Part shown: positions 10,701 through 17,628 of the stretch, one piece after another
Layout: the number at the start of each line of letters is the position of its first letter
How positions within the stretch are numbered: the first letter of the stretch is position 1
Translations under genes and position numbers: made by a program
Source: a virus
DNA: 32,803 nucleotides
Reading direction: 5' to 3' (one strand)
IMG/VR virus record: IMGVR_UViG_3300021371_000001
Coordinates: 1 to 32,803 of that record
The notes under the pieces: generated by a model
Told to the model about the DNA's origin: nothing
Databases searched by the model: none
Seen by the model: only the letters and a program-made list of their open reading frames with translations

Positions 10701-11476
10701 CTGTAGAAACAACTAAGAATAATTTGTATTTGCCTAACACTGACGCATGGCTAGACGAAGGCGCGCTTACTGCATTTCGTTCTGCTTTAAGGTCTGGTGT
10801 TATGAACAGAATTATTATGGGTACTCCTGCTGACAAGCCCCTTATGATGTCTGGCAAAAGCTATGTACCTATGAGCGTTGGTAAACAAGTTGGCATGAAG
10901 GAAAGCAATAGAGTTAAAGGGTATGCTGAAATAGAAAGCCCATTACTTTCTTTGCCTTTTACATTTTACACCTACACAATGGGTGCGTTTAACAAGATCA
11001 CAACTAACTATGCTCAAGGTATGGTGCGTAATAACTTTGCTCATTTAGTGATGGGTATGTTCTTTGGTTATCACATTGTTAAGTTTAGAACACCAAGCTG
11101 GGCATGGGATGAAATGGATGCAGAAGATAAAGCATTAAGAGCTTTTGATTTCTCAGGTCTTGCAGCTTTGTATAGCGATATGTTTTACCGCAGCTTAGAT
11201 ATGGGTATGTCATTTGACTTAGTTAATCCCACACCCTTTGAACCTAAGTTTAAATCTGAGCCTGACGCAGTAGGTGGTGTTGTGTCTATCTTTGGTGCGC
11301 CAGCAGACTATACATACAACTATGTTAAGATGATGCAGGAGTTTGCTAGGGGTAACTACTCTACTGGTTCTGAAATGGCAGTTAGAAACACGCCGTTAAT
11401 ATGGAATATGTTTACTAAAAACATGGCGAGTGATTTGAAAAACTTTGTAGGAGATTCGTTTGATGATGCAGAATAA
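7760..11476 (+). CDS. Large internal virion protein (gp16-like position)
   Basis: 1238 residues, close to T7 gp16 (1318) and in the same position just before the tail fibre. T7 gp16 has an N-terminal transglycosylase and inserts into the host inner membrane; no clear transglycosylase motif is visible here. Residues about 210-235 (a stretch with MAISLAGIFGLTLG) and about 830-850 (WTYLGGAGVAAVGDFANVF) are hydrophobic and could be membrane-active. A Lys-rich coiled-coil-like segment lies around 510-620. It begins two bases after the stop of the previous gene. Its stop TAA at 11474 also begins the recurring late motif. Role inferred from synteny. Confidence 0.65.
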   Translation: MAEILPQNILSSQPPNKIPLKRGDPTFGETFISNTEQLLRPAAEGAAKLLMPSVFDNNTERDPTFDFNNFLTEKNIDIKSNDGQYLSNYSANAVQAQEHYLKLLNRKETQRAIEQAGFLQQMLADPILFAEVFTPLIYMKGFRAAASGGKFFANKALQSQVDNALLKFQGLSKAKQVAAIAGAEALVFEGARNVIEGFNATQAEGQDAMTSLVKESLDTTMAISLAGIFGLTLGKGFSVYSDAKQKTTLENYQATLNAARVFQKDIDAVPAGAGDPDFIGPVMPTETKPFTKGQLGSSSKAETVTLADEMPDLKSTDLDFMGSWFTESIFYKALPTSVKSVILSDAPTITKLKFLKIINDSGVGFKLNQTGNSIGRSVFQESGELSGKWVGVYREIHNVWSEVNPSGGATVLDVPIQNAIEKIKKIRGKENLTFEDFGQHIVNLYLTKASDVSPLEARALEQVRKYFDEWDQRLNDVGLLGFNDVLVRRKSDIKGRLTSMESVTQGIIKSNNNYLTGRLSKAEADLSKKQDLLAKLNQTFKDRGLTAKQTAFKARLEEEIPIAKARVNDFKNALNVSNVTKTAGDAVKVLDDLKLTVKARGAIENLDTHTVLMRERLDNVNAYLDGTAVEKGLREPFFPRYFNRRAIDADREGFENIITQHYIENPSIWSWDDKAERFVEKVLDGSERMARGRAKETVAKIMNEIDDDGLEGAYFGAGRSKHMIHRALDIPNEKIKNYIVTDLKQVMIAYHSKIAPKYAFARQFRTDSGKPATLDDLIATNTKEMKSAGTSEKTIDMVNKEFVASYDRIVGRVLTNPDSIQARTADWLRTATQWTYLGGAGVAAVGDFANVFMDHEMRIIAKGLVSLADGNSLKMARKELNKSGDGIEIIAGTAHMRQMENISQDPFANGMTDKINNGFYIANLLAPITLATKHMDALFRGHTIIEASIRLAGGNASKWEQEFLARYNITPDLAARIAKAPVETTKNNLYLPNTDAWLDEGALTAFRSALRSGVMNRIIMGTPADKPLMMSGKSYVPMSVGKQVGMKESNRVKGYAEIESPLLSLPFTFYTYTMGAFNKITTNYAQGMVRNNFAHLVMGMFFGYHIVKFRTPSWAWDEMDAEDKALRAFDFSGLAALYSDMFYRSLDMGMSFDLVNPTPFEPKFKSEPDAVGGVVSIFGAPADYTYNYVKMMQEFARGNYSTGSEMAVRNTPLIWNMFTKNMASDLKNFVGDSFDDAE

Positions 11477-11500
11477 TTGTGCGTTGCTATGGGTTTTATC
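11474..11500 (+). promoter_or_regulatory. Recurring late motif, copy ahead of the tail fibre gene
   Basis: The motif TTGTGCGTTGCTATGGG, followed by a T-rich stretch, begins right at the stop codon of the preceding gene and lies about 30-55 bases ahead of the tail fibre start. The 15-mer TAATTGTGCGTTGCT recurs exactly at 27856-27870, a 23-nt relative lies at 24107-24129 ahead of the terminase small subunit, and an 11-base core lies at 31217-31227 ahead of the capsid gene. The positions suggest a phage late promoter or an RNA-processing site. No good bacterial -10 is placed correctly downstream. Confidence 0.45.
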
Positions 11501-11530
11501 TACTGTTAGCAGAACCAAAAGGAGTGCAGT

Positions 11531-13816
11531 ATGACTATTAGTTTAGCGCAAAACGCAGCGCGTGTATCTTACTCTGTAAGTGAGGGCGCTACACAAACAT
11601 CGTTTACTGTATCGTTTGAGTTCTTTGATGATGCTGATCTTAATGTGTATGTTGATGGCACTAAGAAAACTCTTACCACGCATTACAGTGTAAGCGGTGG
11701 TAGTGGTTCTACTGGTGCAGTAGCTATATCAGTTACAGGAGCTACTGGCGGCAGCACTGTAGTTATTACTAGAGACATTGCGCTTGCTAGAACAACTGAC
11801 TTTCCTACGTCTGGATCGTTTCAGATTTCTACGCTTAATACTGAGCTAGATCGCTTTACTGCTATTGCCGCTGATCTTAAAGATTCTGTTGATCGTGGAT
11901 TAATTCTTTCTGATTCAGACTCAAGTGTTTCAACAACATTGCCATTATTAGCTAGTCGCAAAGGGACTGTTCTTGGCTTTAACGCAAGCACTGGTGCTGT
12001 TGAAGCAGGTCCATCTATTACTGCCGTCCAATCTTTAGCAGATGTTACTGCATCTATTAATCTTCTTGGCACTTCTGCTGTTATTGAGGATATGGGCTTA
12101 CTTGCTACGTCTGCTGTTATTGAAGACATGGGCTTACTTGGCACTAGTGCTAATGTCACAGCAATGGGATTGCTTGGCAATAGTACAGTAATTACAAATA
12201 TGTCTAACCTTAGCGCTAGTGCTGTAATTGCTGATATGGCTATACTTAGCACTAGTGATGTTGTTGCAGACATGGCTATTCTTGGCACTAGTGATGTTGT
12301 GTCTGATATGAATACATTGGCAACCAGTGACATTGTATCTGATATGAATACATTGGCAACTTCCGCCAATGTAACTGCAATGGGTTTATTAGGAAACTCA
12401 ACTACAGTTACTAACATGGGCTTACTTGGCACTTCAGCAGCGGTTGCTGATATGGCAATACTTGGAACAACGGATGTTGTTTCAGATATGAACACTTTAG
12501 CAACGTCCGACATTGTGTCCGATATGAACACGCTTGCGACATCAGCAAACGTCACAGCTATGTCAAACGTGTCTGGCTCTATATCAAACGTCAATACCGT
12601 TGCTACAAATTTATCTGGTATTACCGCATTTTCTGAGATTTATTCTAGCGGGAGTTCTGACCCTAGCTCCAATCTCAATGCTGGTGATTTATTTTTTAAC
12701 ACGTCAAGTGATACTCTTAAAGTTTATACTGGCAGCGCATGGGAGCAGGGCGTAACTGCTGGCTCTGGTTTCTTGCCGCTATCTGGCGGGACGATAACGG
12801 GCAACTTAGTTGCGGGTGATAACGTCATAGCCAAATTTGGTGACGGCGAAGATCTAAAAATTTATCATAGTTCCTCTAATAATAGCTCGTACATTGCAGA
12901 GTCAGGCACAGGTGATTTAAATATATCTGGCACAGTAATGTCTTTAAAGGCATCTAATAATGATACCTACATACGATGCGTAGAAGATAGTTATGTGCGG
13001 TTGTATCACGACAATGCCACTGTCTTACAAACGCAATCTAATGGCATCAATGTAACAGGCAACGTAGTAGTATCAGGCACAGTAGACGGCGTTGACTTGC
13101 AAACTTTAAACACCGCTGTCAGTGCCAACACTGCCAAAACTACAAATGCCACACACACAGGAGAGGTCACTGGCTCTGGCGCATTAACCATTGCTGACAA
13201 TGTAGTAGATGAAGCTAATCTCAAGGTCAGCAACAGCCCAGTAAACGGCTACATGCTGACCGCACAATCGGGTAACACTGGTGGTCTAACTTGGGCTGCT
13301 GCTGGTGGTGGGGGTATGGAGTTTATAGCCTCATCTGGTGCTATCTCAAATGCAGCAAACGTCAGTTTTACCCAGTTTGATTCTAGTAAATATGATCACT
13401 ATCAATTTTGGTTTCAATACGTTATACCAGAAAGTGATAATACATATTTAAGAGGTGTAGTTAGTTCTGATGGCGGCAGTAGCTACGATGGCGGTGGCTC
13501 CAATTATCATTACGATGGAATTACTGACGCAAATGCCTTTATTGTAGCAAGATTAGTTGGTAATGATACTAATGAAAACGGTATAGCTGGTACATTTTAT
13601 TTGTATGCGCCTCACAATACAGGTTATACATATGCTCAACCCAGTATGATTGTTACTGAATCCAATGGCGATATTCTTGGGCCTGCTTATAATAGGACGC
13701 ATGGTAACGGTCAGGTACATTTAGTTGCGGCAGATGTTGATGCAATTAGGTTTCAATTTTCTAGTGGTAACATAGCCTCAGGCGAAATCACTATGTTTGG
13801 AATAGTAAACTCATAG
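11531..13816 (+). CDS. Tail fibre protein with T7-type N-terminus and repeated shaft
   Basis: 761 residues. Residues 1-150 match the T7 gp17 N-terminal pattern that docks fibres to the tail (SYSVSEGATQTSFTVSFEFF, then a 'TDFPTSGSF' motif and an ELDRFTAIAADLKD helix). Residues 177-344 are fourteen copies of a 12-residue unit, roughly NTLATSxxVxDM. Next comes a beta-rich region with LPLSGGTITGNL and DLKIYHSSSN, common in fibre shafts, and a C-terminal part after a Gly-rich hinge (about residue 600) that is probably the receptor-binding tip. AAAGGAG 7 bases upstream supports the start. It is the only fibre gene seen, so it should set the host range. The 93-residue gene that follows may be its assembly helper. 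Confidence 0.87.
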   Translation: MTISLAQNAARVSYSVSEGATQTSFTVSFEFFDDADLNVYVDGTKKTLTTHYSVSGGSGSTGAVAISVTGATGGSTVVITRDIALARTTDFPTSGSFQISTLNTELDRFTAIAADLKDSVDRGLILSDSDSSVSTTLPLLASRKGTVLGFNASTGAVEAGPSITAVQSLADVTASINLLGTSAVIEDMGLLATSAVIEDMGLLGTSANVTAMGLLGNSTVITNMSNLSASAVIADMAILSTSDVVADMAILGTSDVVSDMNTLATSDIVSDMNTLATSANVTAMGLLGNSTTVTNMGLLGTSAAVADMAILGTTDVVSDMNTLATSDIVSDMNTLATSANVTAMSNVSGSISNVNTVATNLSGITAFSEIYSSGSSDPSSNLNAGDLFFNTSSDTLKVYTGSAWEQGVTAGSGFLPLSGGTITGNLVAGDNVIAKFGDGEDLKIYHSSSNNSSYIAESGTGDLNISGTVMSLKASNNDTYIRCVEDSYVRLYHDNATVLQTQSNGINVTGNVVVSGTVDGVDLQTLNTAVSANTAKTTNATHTGEVTGSGALTIADNVVDEANLKVSNSPVNGYMLTAQSGNTGGLTWAAAGGGGMEFIASSGAISNAANVSFTQFDSSKYDHYQFWFQYVIPESDNTYLRGVVSSDGGSSYDGGGSNYHYDGITDANAFIVARLVGNDTNENGIAGTFYLYAPHNTGYTYAQPSMIVTESNGDILGPAYNRTHGNGQVHLVAADVDAIRFQFSSGNIASGEITMFGIVNS
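12059..12562 (+). repeat. Fourteen 36-bp in-frame tandem repeats in the tail fibre
   Basis: Each unit encodes 12 residues with pattern x-x-L-[AG]-T-S-x-x-[VI]-x-x-M. Units 7-9 and 12-14 are nearly identical at the protein level (AILGTSDVVSDM, NTLATSDIVSDM, NTLATSANVTAM), so a five-unit (180-bp) block seems to have been duplicated on top of the single-unit expansion. Synonymous codons differ between copies, so the array is not brand new. Likely forms a trimeric shaft whose length can change by recombination. Confidence 0.9.
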
Positions 13817-13825
13817 GAGAGACAG

Positions 13826-14107
13826 ATGCCAAGATACCACAACATAGATGGGCAACGAGTACAATTTACAGCAGAAGAAGAAACCGCACGTGATGCGGAA
13901 GAACAAGCATGGGCGGCAGGGGCTAATGACAGGGCCGCTGCTCAAGTTCGTAAAGAGCGTGACGCTAAACTAGCTGCTACCGATTGGATGGCTAACAGTG
14001 ATGTTACGATGTCAGACGCATGGCGAACTTATCGTGCTGCATTACGTGACATACCTACACAAGCTGGCTTTCCAAACTCTGTTACTTGGCCAAGTGAGCC
14101 TAGCTAA
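13826..14107 (+). CDS. Tail fibre assembly / tail assembly chaperone-like protein
   Basis: 93 residues. The second half shows the pattern usual for the Phage_tail_APC family: an R-x-x-R-D-A-K-L-A-A-TDWM segment, then TYRAALRDIPTQ and a GFP..VTWP ending. Such proteins are found immediately downstream of fibre or tail genes in many phages. GGAGAGAC ahead of ATG 13826 supplies the ribosome site. The stop overlaps the next start by one base (TAATG). In a podovirus a tape-measure chaperone role makes no sense, so helping the fibre fold or attach is more likely; that last point is inference. Confidence 0.75.
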   Translation: MPRYHNIDGQRVQFTAEEETARDAEEQAWAAGANDRAAAQVRKERDAKLAATDWMANSDVTMSDAWRTYRAALRDIPTQAGFPNSVTWPSEPS

Positions 14108-14286
14108 TGCCAGATATAAATGATCGTGTTTCCGCGTTAGAAAAGGATGTAGTTGCTTTGCAGACAGAAGTAAGAATCCAATTCAAGGAAGTCTTTACTC
14201 GGATCAAGCGACTTGAAACTGTGCTTATAGCCACGTCTGGTGCAACTATCATTATGCTTTTAACTATTCTAAGCAGGATGGGGTAA
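14107..14286 (+). CDS. Small coiled-coil plus single-membrane-segment protein (XhlA-like)
   Basis: 59 residues. It starts in the TAATG overlap with the previous gene. Residues about 3-40 form a heptad-like charged helix (DRVSALEKDVVALQTEV), and residues about 41-57 are a C-terminal hydrophobic segment (TVLIATSGATIIMLLT). This is the architecture of XhlA/hemolysin-type small phage proteins that act with holins. It heads the lysis cassette, which fits. No enzyme motif is present. Membrane location and a lysis-associated role are inferred from the pattern and neighbours. Confidence 0.72.
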   Translation: MPDINDRVSALEKDVVALQTEVRIQFKEVFTRIKRLETVLIATSGATIIMLLTILSRMG

Positions 14287-14290
14287 GCAT

Positions 14291-14503
14291 GTGGTACATG
14301 TTTTTGTTCTTGTTCTTTATCTCGGCATGGGAGCAGAGCGCGTCCCTATAAAGTCTGAACTTTATTTTAGGCGAGTAGATATTTGTAACTGGTATGCTCA
14401 AGAGTTAGTTCGTCGCTTTGGCTACCCACAATCTAATGACTATGGCACTGCTTACTGTATTCCTCAGAAGGTAAATCCAAATGAGGTAACAGTTTATGAT
14501 TGA
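14291..14503 (+). CDS. Small probably exported protein of the lysis cassette
   Basis: 70 residues, starting at GTG 14291 four bases after the previous stop. The first 14 residues are hydrophobic (VHVFVLVLYLGMG), like a signal or anchor segment, then a polar part with two Cys (about residues 31 and 55) and several Tyr. No known domain is recognised. The overlap of 8 bases with the next gene and the lysis setting suggest an envelope-directed protein, perhaps a small spanin-like or lysis-control factor; this is weak. The ATG two bases upstream (14289) opens a frame that stops after 20 codons, so GTG is preferred. Confidence 0.6.
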   Translation: MVHVFVLVLYLGMGAERVPIKSELYFRRVDICNWYAQELVRRFGYPQSNDYGTAYCIPQKVNPNEVTVYD

Positions 14504-14972
14504 TCCTGTTACTGCTTTTGCTGCTGCCAATGTTGCATTTAAAAGTATTAAGACTCTTGTTGGTGCTGGTCGTGAGCTAGAAGACGTAAGCAAACAGCTC
14601 GGTTCTTGGTACTCTGCTGTTGCTGACATATCTAAAGCTGAATCTCAACGTAAGAAACCTACTCTTTTAGAGAAACATTCTCATAGCGGTGACATTGAAC
14701 AGGAAGCAATGGACATTGTTATCCGCAAAAAGACTCTGCTTGAACGCGAGAAAGAGATTAAGTTTATGCTTAACATGCGCTTCGGCCCATCAACATATGA
14801 CGATATGTTGCAAATGCGTAGACAAATTCGTAAGGAAAGAGAAGAAACTGTGTATGCTGCGATGGAAGCTAAGAGGCAAATAGCTAATAATGCTGCTATA
14901 GCTGCTTTGTCTTTAGGTATAATTGGTTTGCTTGGTGGTGGAATTTATTTAATTGTGTTGGCTACTAAATGA
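14496..14972 (+). CDS. Lysis-cassette protein with C-terminal membrane segment
   Basis: 158 residues. N-terminal Ala-rich helix, a long central charged helix (about 60-130, many Glu/Lys/Arg) and a C-terminal membrane segment at about 133-155 (ALSLGIIGLLGGGIYLIVLA). The start overlaps the previous stop by 8 bases and GAGGT sits 8 bases upstream. Not recognised by name. The membrane-anchored coiled coil next to holins and endolysin would suit an i-spanin-like or holin-partner role, but neither a lipobox partner nor other direct proof was seen. Confidence 0.65.
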   Translation: MIDPVTAFAAANVAFKSIKTLVGAGRELEDVSKQLGSWYSAVADISKAESQRKKPTLLEKHSHSGDIEQEAMDIVIRKKTLLEREKEIKFMLNMRFGPSTYDDMLQMRRQIRKEREETVYAAMEAKRQIANNAAIAALSLGIIGLLGGGIYLIVLATK

Positions 14973-15226
14973 TTTTTCTTGTTGCTTATTTTTATGCTGG
15001 TTTGGTTAATCCTGAGTTTGTTATTTGCCAGTTAGCTAAACGCACTAAGATACAAGGCGAAATGGTTTGCATTTACAAAGGGCCAAATAATACGATAGGG
15101 TATCACTACCCAAGTTTTAGTTTTAAAGAGTGTCCGAGACAGTTTCAGTGTCGTTATTCTCCTAATGTAAAGCGGCGTCCAACTGTCAAAGAGATAATGG
15201 AAGGCTTGCAAGGAGGCTTTGAATGA
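14969..15226 (+). CDS. Small exported Cys-containing protein, unknown
   Basis: 85 residues, starting in an ATGA overlap with the previous stop. Residues 1-13 are hydrophobic (IFLVAYFYAGLV) and suggest export; the rest has four Cys (about 20, 33, 53, 59), which could form disulphides in the periplasm. The layout resembles the 70-residue protein at 14291 (short hydrophobic start, Cys, Tyr-rich body). The two bracket the 158-residue membrane protein. No family recognised. Ends with an AAGGAGG ribosome site for the next gene. Confidence 0.6.
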   Translation: MIFLVAYFYAGLVNPEFVICQLAKRTKIQGEMVCIYKGPNNTIGYHYPSFSFKECPRQFQCRYSPNVKRRPTVKEIMEGLQGGFE

Positions 15227-15423
15227 CAATAGTTTTTTCTAAGATACTAGAGTACAAACTTCTACCTCGTTTTATGATGTTTGTAATGACTGTAGTTTAT
15301 GTGCGCTGCATTGAGTGGGCCTTATCTATGCCTGACATATCAACGCAACAGGCTTCATTAATTTCTGTAGTTACAGGTGCCATGACAGGAGCATTTGCTG
15401 TCTGGTTGTCACACGAAAAATGA
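15223..15423 (+). CDS. Small two-membrane-segment protein, holin-like
   Basis: 66 residues. Two hydrophobic segments, about 14-32 (LPRFMMFVMTVVYVRCIEW) and about 43-62 (ASLISVVTGAMTGAFAVWL), with a short polar loop between. The C-terminal ISVVTGAMTGAFAVW pattern is common in small holin-like proteins of marine phages (from memory). Start overlaps the previous stop as ATGA with AAGGAGG 6 bases upstream. It directly precedes a second holin-type gene, so it may be a holin partner or antiholin. Confidence 0.72.
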   Translation: MTIVFSKILEYKLLPRFMMFVMTVVYVRCIEWALSMPDISTQQASLISVVTGAMTGAFAVWLSHEK

Positions 15424-15764
15424 TAGGCGGTATTGTTACTGCGATCAGTGGTCTTGCTAGTAGTTACATAGACGGTAAGACAGCAGTACAAAAAGCTAAC
15501 GCTGAGATAGCATTGAAGAAGGCTACCTCTGAAACTGATTGGGAACAGTCAGCTATAGAGGCCAGTAAGGATTCGTGGAAGGACGAGCTATGGACAGTAG
15601 TGTTTGTAGCTATTCTTTTGATGAACTTCATTCCTTCTATGCAGGACGTAATGGCACAAGGCTTTGCTAATCTTGAGACTACACCGCTGTGGGTACAGTG
15701 GGGTATGTATGCAAGTATAGCCGCCAGCTTTGGCATTAGAACAATGAGAGGATTTAAAAAGTAA
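15420..15764 (+). CDS. Holin, 3TM GTA-holin-like
   Basis: 114 residues. A short hydrophobic N-terminus (IGGIVTAISGLASSYI), a charged helical middle (KANAEIALKKATSETDWEQ), the typical DSWKDELWTVVF motif entering a membrane segment (about 60-78), and a last segment near 93-108. This order is characteristic of the GTA_holin_3TM family. It permeabilises the inner membrane to release or activate the endolysin. ATGA overlap at the start and a TAATG overlap with the endolysin gene show a tightly coupled holin-endolysin pair. Confidence 0.85.
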   Translation: MIGGIVTAISGLASSYIDGKTAVQKANAEIALKKATSETDWEQSAIEASKDSWKDELWTVVFVAILLMNFIPSMQDVMAQGFANLETTPLWVQWGMYASIAASFGIRTMRGFKK

Positions 15765-16216
15765 TGGGTTATGTATTAGGCAAGCGCAGCTTGCAGAAGT
15801 TAGGCACTGTAGATGACAGGCTTCAACGCATTGTTTACTATGCTATTACTGTAACTAAACAAGACTTCTCTGTAATCTGTGGCATCCGTACCAAGGCTGA
15901 ACAGCGTAAGTTGGTTGCCTCTGGTGCATCGCAGACCATGAAGAGTAAACACTTGGATGGTTTGGCTGTTGATCTTATGGCCTACAATGGCGGCGGCAGA
16001 TGGGAGCTTAATCTATACGACGAGATAGCTGACGCTATGGCAGAGGGTGCTGGCTATGAAAAGGTTCCGTTAAGGTGGGGCGCAGCTTGGCATATCAATG
16101 ACATTGGTGGCTGCGATCTTACTGCCGAGGGTGCGATGAATGCTTATATAGATTTACGCAGATCGCAAGGTCGCAGACCATTTATAGATGCACCGCATTT
16201 TGAATTGATGGTATAA
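15764..16216 (+). CDS. Endolysin, M15-type peptidase (L-alanyl-D-glutamate / D-Ala peptidase)
   Basis: 150 residues. Zinc-binding residues of the VanY/M15 fold are visible: His63 and Asp70 in SKHLDGLAVDL, and His145 in the C-terminal PHFEL motif. The N-terminal VICGIRTKAEQ segment is also typical. The enzyme cuts peptide stems of peptidoglycan; the subclass cannot be set by eye. There is no signal peptide, so it should need the holin encoded just upstream. It is the last gene of the rightward arm, and its TAA runs into the A-tract of the leftward terminator. Confidence 0.92.
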   Translation: MGYVLGKRSLQKLGTVDDRLQRIVYYAITVTKQDFSVICGIRTKAEQRKLVASGASQTMKSKHLDGLAVDLMAYNGGGRWELNLYDEIADAMAEGAGYEKVPLRWGAAWHINDIGGCDLTAEGAMNAYIDLRRSQGRRPFIDAPHFELMV

Positions 16217-16254
16217 AAAAAGGGCGATGATGCAATGGAGAAACATCACCGCCC
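16215..16254 (-). terminator. Rho-independent terminator of the leftward arm
   Basis: On the minus strand an 11-bp stem (16244-16254 with 16222-16232, one A/C mismatch) with an 11-base loop is followed by seven T (bases 16215-16221 read as A on +). It lies about 90 bases beyond the stop of the last leftward gene. Stem arms on + read GGGCGATGATG and CATCACCGCCC. Confidence 0.82.
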
Positions 16255-16293
16255 AAGGGAGGAAGATCATAAGACTAGGGAGAAACTACAATC

Positions 16294-16330
16294 TTATGCG
16301 GGTGACTACGATATACCGCATAATTTTATA
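16294..16330 (+). terminator. Possible weak terminator of the rightward (late) arm
   Basis: A perfect 8-bp stem TTATGCGG / CCGCATAA (16294-16301 with 16316-16323) is followed by TTTTATA. The stem is short and the T-run poor, but it is placed 80 bases after the endolysin gene and faces the minus-strand terminator, so it would separate the converging arms. Confidence 0.5.
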
Positions 16331-16343
16331 CAACTCAATAGAC

Positions 16344-16721
16344 TTATATGTGCTTCCACCAATCGTCTGCTATCTCTGGTTCTACTGGCTCTTTGTAGTC
16401 AGCCGGTTCTAGCTTGTAAGCATAGAGTCCGTTGCCTTCGTATCGTCTTGATACAGTACGAAAGCCAAACTTCTTCTTGCGTAAGTCTCGCAATGCAGCG
16501 CTTGCACTTGCCTCTGGTGCGCCCGTTGCATTGCTCAACTCAGATAGCGTAACCCAATCATTTTCCTCCATGTATTGTTTTACTTTTTGTAACTGTGGCA
16601 TGAGCCTGTTGAAGTCACGCTCATGCACATAGTCATCTCCATCAAAGTGTGGTTCATCAGGATCAAATTCGTGTCTTACAGCAGGTTGTGATTCTATTCT
16701 TTCCCAATCTGTATTAGTCAT
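16344..16721 (-). CDS. Small winged-helix-like protein, last gene of the leftward arm
   Basis: The start at 16721 gives 125 residues and is backed by an AGGATAGGAG site; a longer start at 16769 (141 residues) forms a TAATG overlap with the SSB-like gene but lacks a good ribosome site. The middle region WVTLSELSNATGAPEASASAALRDLRKK, read in two parts, looks like a helix-turn-helix within a winged helix, followed by a wing with FGFRTVSRRY. The N-terminus is acidic. Proteins of this kind occur at the end of recombination modules in marine phages (from memory). Probable DNA-binding protein; target unknown. Confidence 0.72.
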   Translation of the reverse strand: MTNTDWERIESQPAVRHEFDPDEPHFDGDDYVHERDFNRLMPQLQKVKQYMEENDWVTLSELSNATGAPEASASAALRDLRKKKFGFRTVSRRYEGNGLYAYKLEPADYKEPVEPEIADDWWKHI

Positions 16722-16768
16722 TTCTCCTATCCTTTTAAACAAAGGTCTTTCAATTTTATCACCAGACA

Positions 16769-17158
16769 TTAGAACGGAGGTATCTCGTCGTCAAAGTCTA
16801 TCTCAGGCACCTTGGCCTTATCAAGACTCTGAGTCTGTTGCTGTTGGCTTTCTGAGAGGGCGAGAGACATATAGTTGCCACCATCCTTAGACTTCTTCCA
16901 ACCTGCTAGTTTTAATTTGGTATTATCTACTGGCCCTGAGTAGTCAGGCGCTTTCTCATTGCTCTTCTTATCGTTCTCAAACATAACGCCTAGCTTTTGA
17001 TACACCTCAATGATCTTCATGCCAGCTTTTGTCTGATCTGCTACAAGTACGATCTTACTATCGTGACCCTGATTGTTGAGCTTGCCTTGTAGTATCATGC
17101 GCTGCGTATCAAATGGTTTGAATGCTGCACCTGAGTTAGTGTTGTCGTACTCTGCCAT
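16769..17158 (-). CDS. Single-stranded-DNA-binding-like protein with SSB-type acidic tail
   Basis: 129 residues. It ends in DFDDEIPPF, very like the C-terminal tip by which SSB proteins recruit replication and repair partners. The core segment GPVDNTKLKLAGWKKSKDGG followed by NYMSLALSE resembles DUF736/OB-type small phage proteins. AGGAG lies 8 bases ahead of ATG 17158. Gene order (nuclease, annealing protein, then this one) matches phage recombination cassettes in which an SSB works with the annealase. The OB fold is an inference; the tail is directly visible. Confidence 0.72.
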   Translation of the reverse strand: MAEYDNTNSGAAFKPFDTQRMILQGKLNNQGHDSKIVLVADQTKAGMKIIEVYQKLGVMFENDKKSNEKAPDYSGPVDNTKLKLAGWKKSKDGGNYMSLALSESQQQQTQSLDKAKVPEIDFDDEIPPF

Positions 17159-17175
17159 GCTTTTGGCTCCTGTAT

Positions 17176-17628
17176 TTACCAGCTATTGCCAGCGGTTTTG
17201 CTGCCGCTATCTGCGGCGTACTTGTTGCCGTCCATCTTCCCAAGGAAAACGTCAGCGTTAAACCCTAAGTGTGATAGGGCTTTGGTTAGGCCGTCAGTGA
17301 CAGCCATCTTCGGTGCATCCTCGGCAAGTCTGCCCTTGGCTGCATCAAAGAACTTACGGCACCCAGTAAAGGGGCCAAAGGCATTGACCAACTCACCGTG
17401 CCATACCTGTACGTCTGCAACTACAGCCTTGTCACCGTTGGATAGATCAATAAATCTAGTCTGGTTGATCCAGCCCCACCCTTTACCAATGGGGCCAAAC
17501 TCTGCAGTAGCGCAGCGTATCTGATACATAGGATCAATAGCTGTAAATGATCGTGCGCCAAAGCTCACTTGCTTTAGGAATTTAGGGTCTGATTGCTCAA
17601 CCCTATTCCATATGTCTAGGTTATCCAT
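17176..17628 (-). CDS. Single-strand annealing recombinase, Sak/Rad52-like (DUF1071 type)
   Basis: 150 residues from ATG 17628, chosen because GGAG lies 6 bases upstream and the start overlaps the previous stop by 8 bases (ATGGATAA). Motifs known from this family are visible: N-terminal SDPKFLKQVSFGARSF, then FGPIGKGWGW, and the C-terminal KMAVTDGLTKALSHLGFNAD followed by VFLGKMDGNKY. Such annealases pair complementary strands exposed by the phage exonuclease, here encoded two genes upstream, and work with the SSB-like protein encoded next. Longer frame to 17673 lacks ribosome-site support. Confidence 0.82.
   Translation of the reverse strand: MDNLDIWNRVEQSDPKFLKQVSFGARSFTAIDPMYQIRCATAEFGPIGKGWGWINQTRFIDLSNGDKAVVADVQVWHGELVNAFGPFTGCRKFFDAAKGRLAEDAPKMAVTDGLTKALSHLGFNADVFLGKMDGNKYAADSGSKTAGNSW

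Noticed and set aside
11821-12594. 257-codon open frame on the minus strand
   Set aside because: It lies antisense to the tail fibre repeats; the repeating composition of the shaft keeps the opposite frame open. No ribosome site and low-complexity Ser/Val/Ile sequence.
15298-15330. Sequence similar to the late motif (TGTGCGCTGCATTGAG)
   Set aside because: Inside the holin-like gene, with different spacing to the T-rich part; too weak to count as another copy.
16227-16552. Two + frames after the endolysin gene
   Set aside because: They run through the terminator hairpins and antisense to the winged-helix gene, with no ribosome site.
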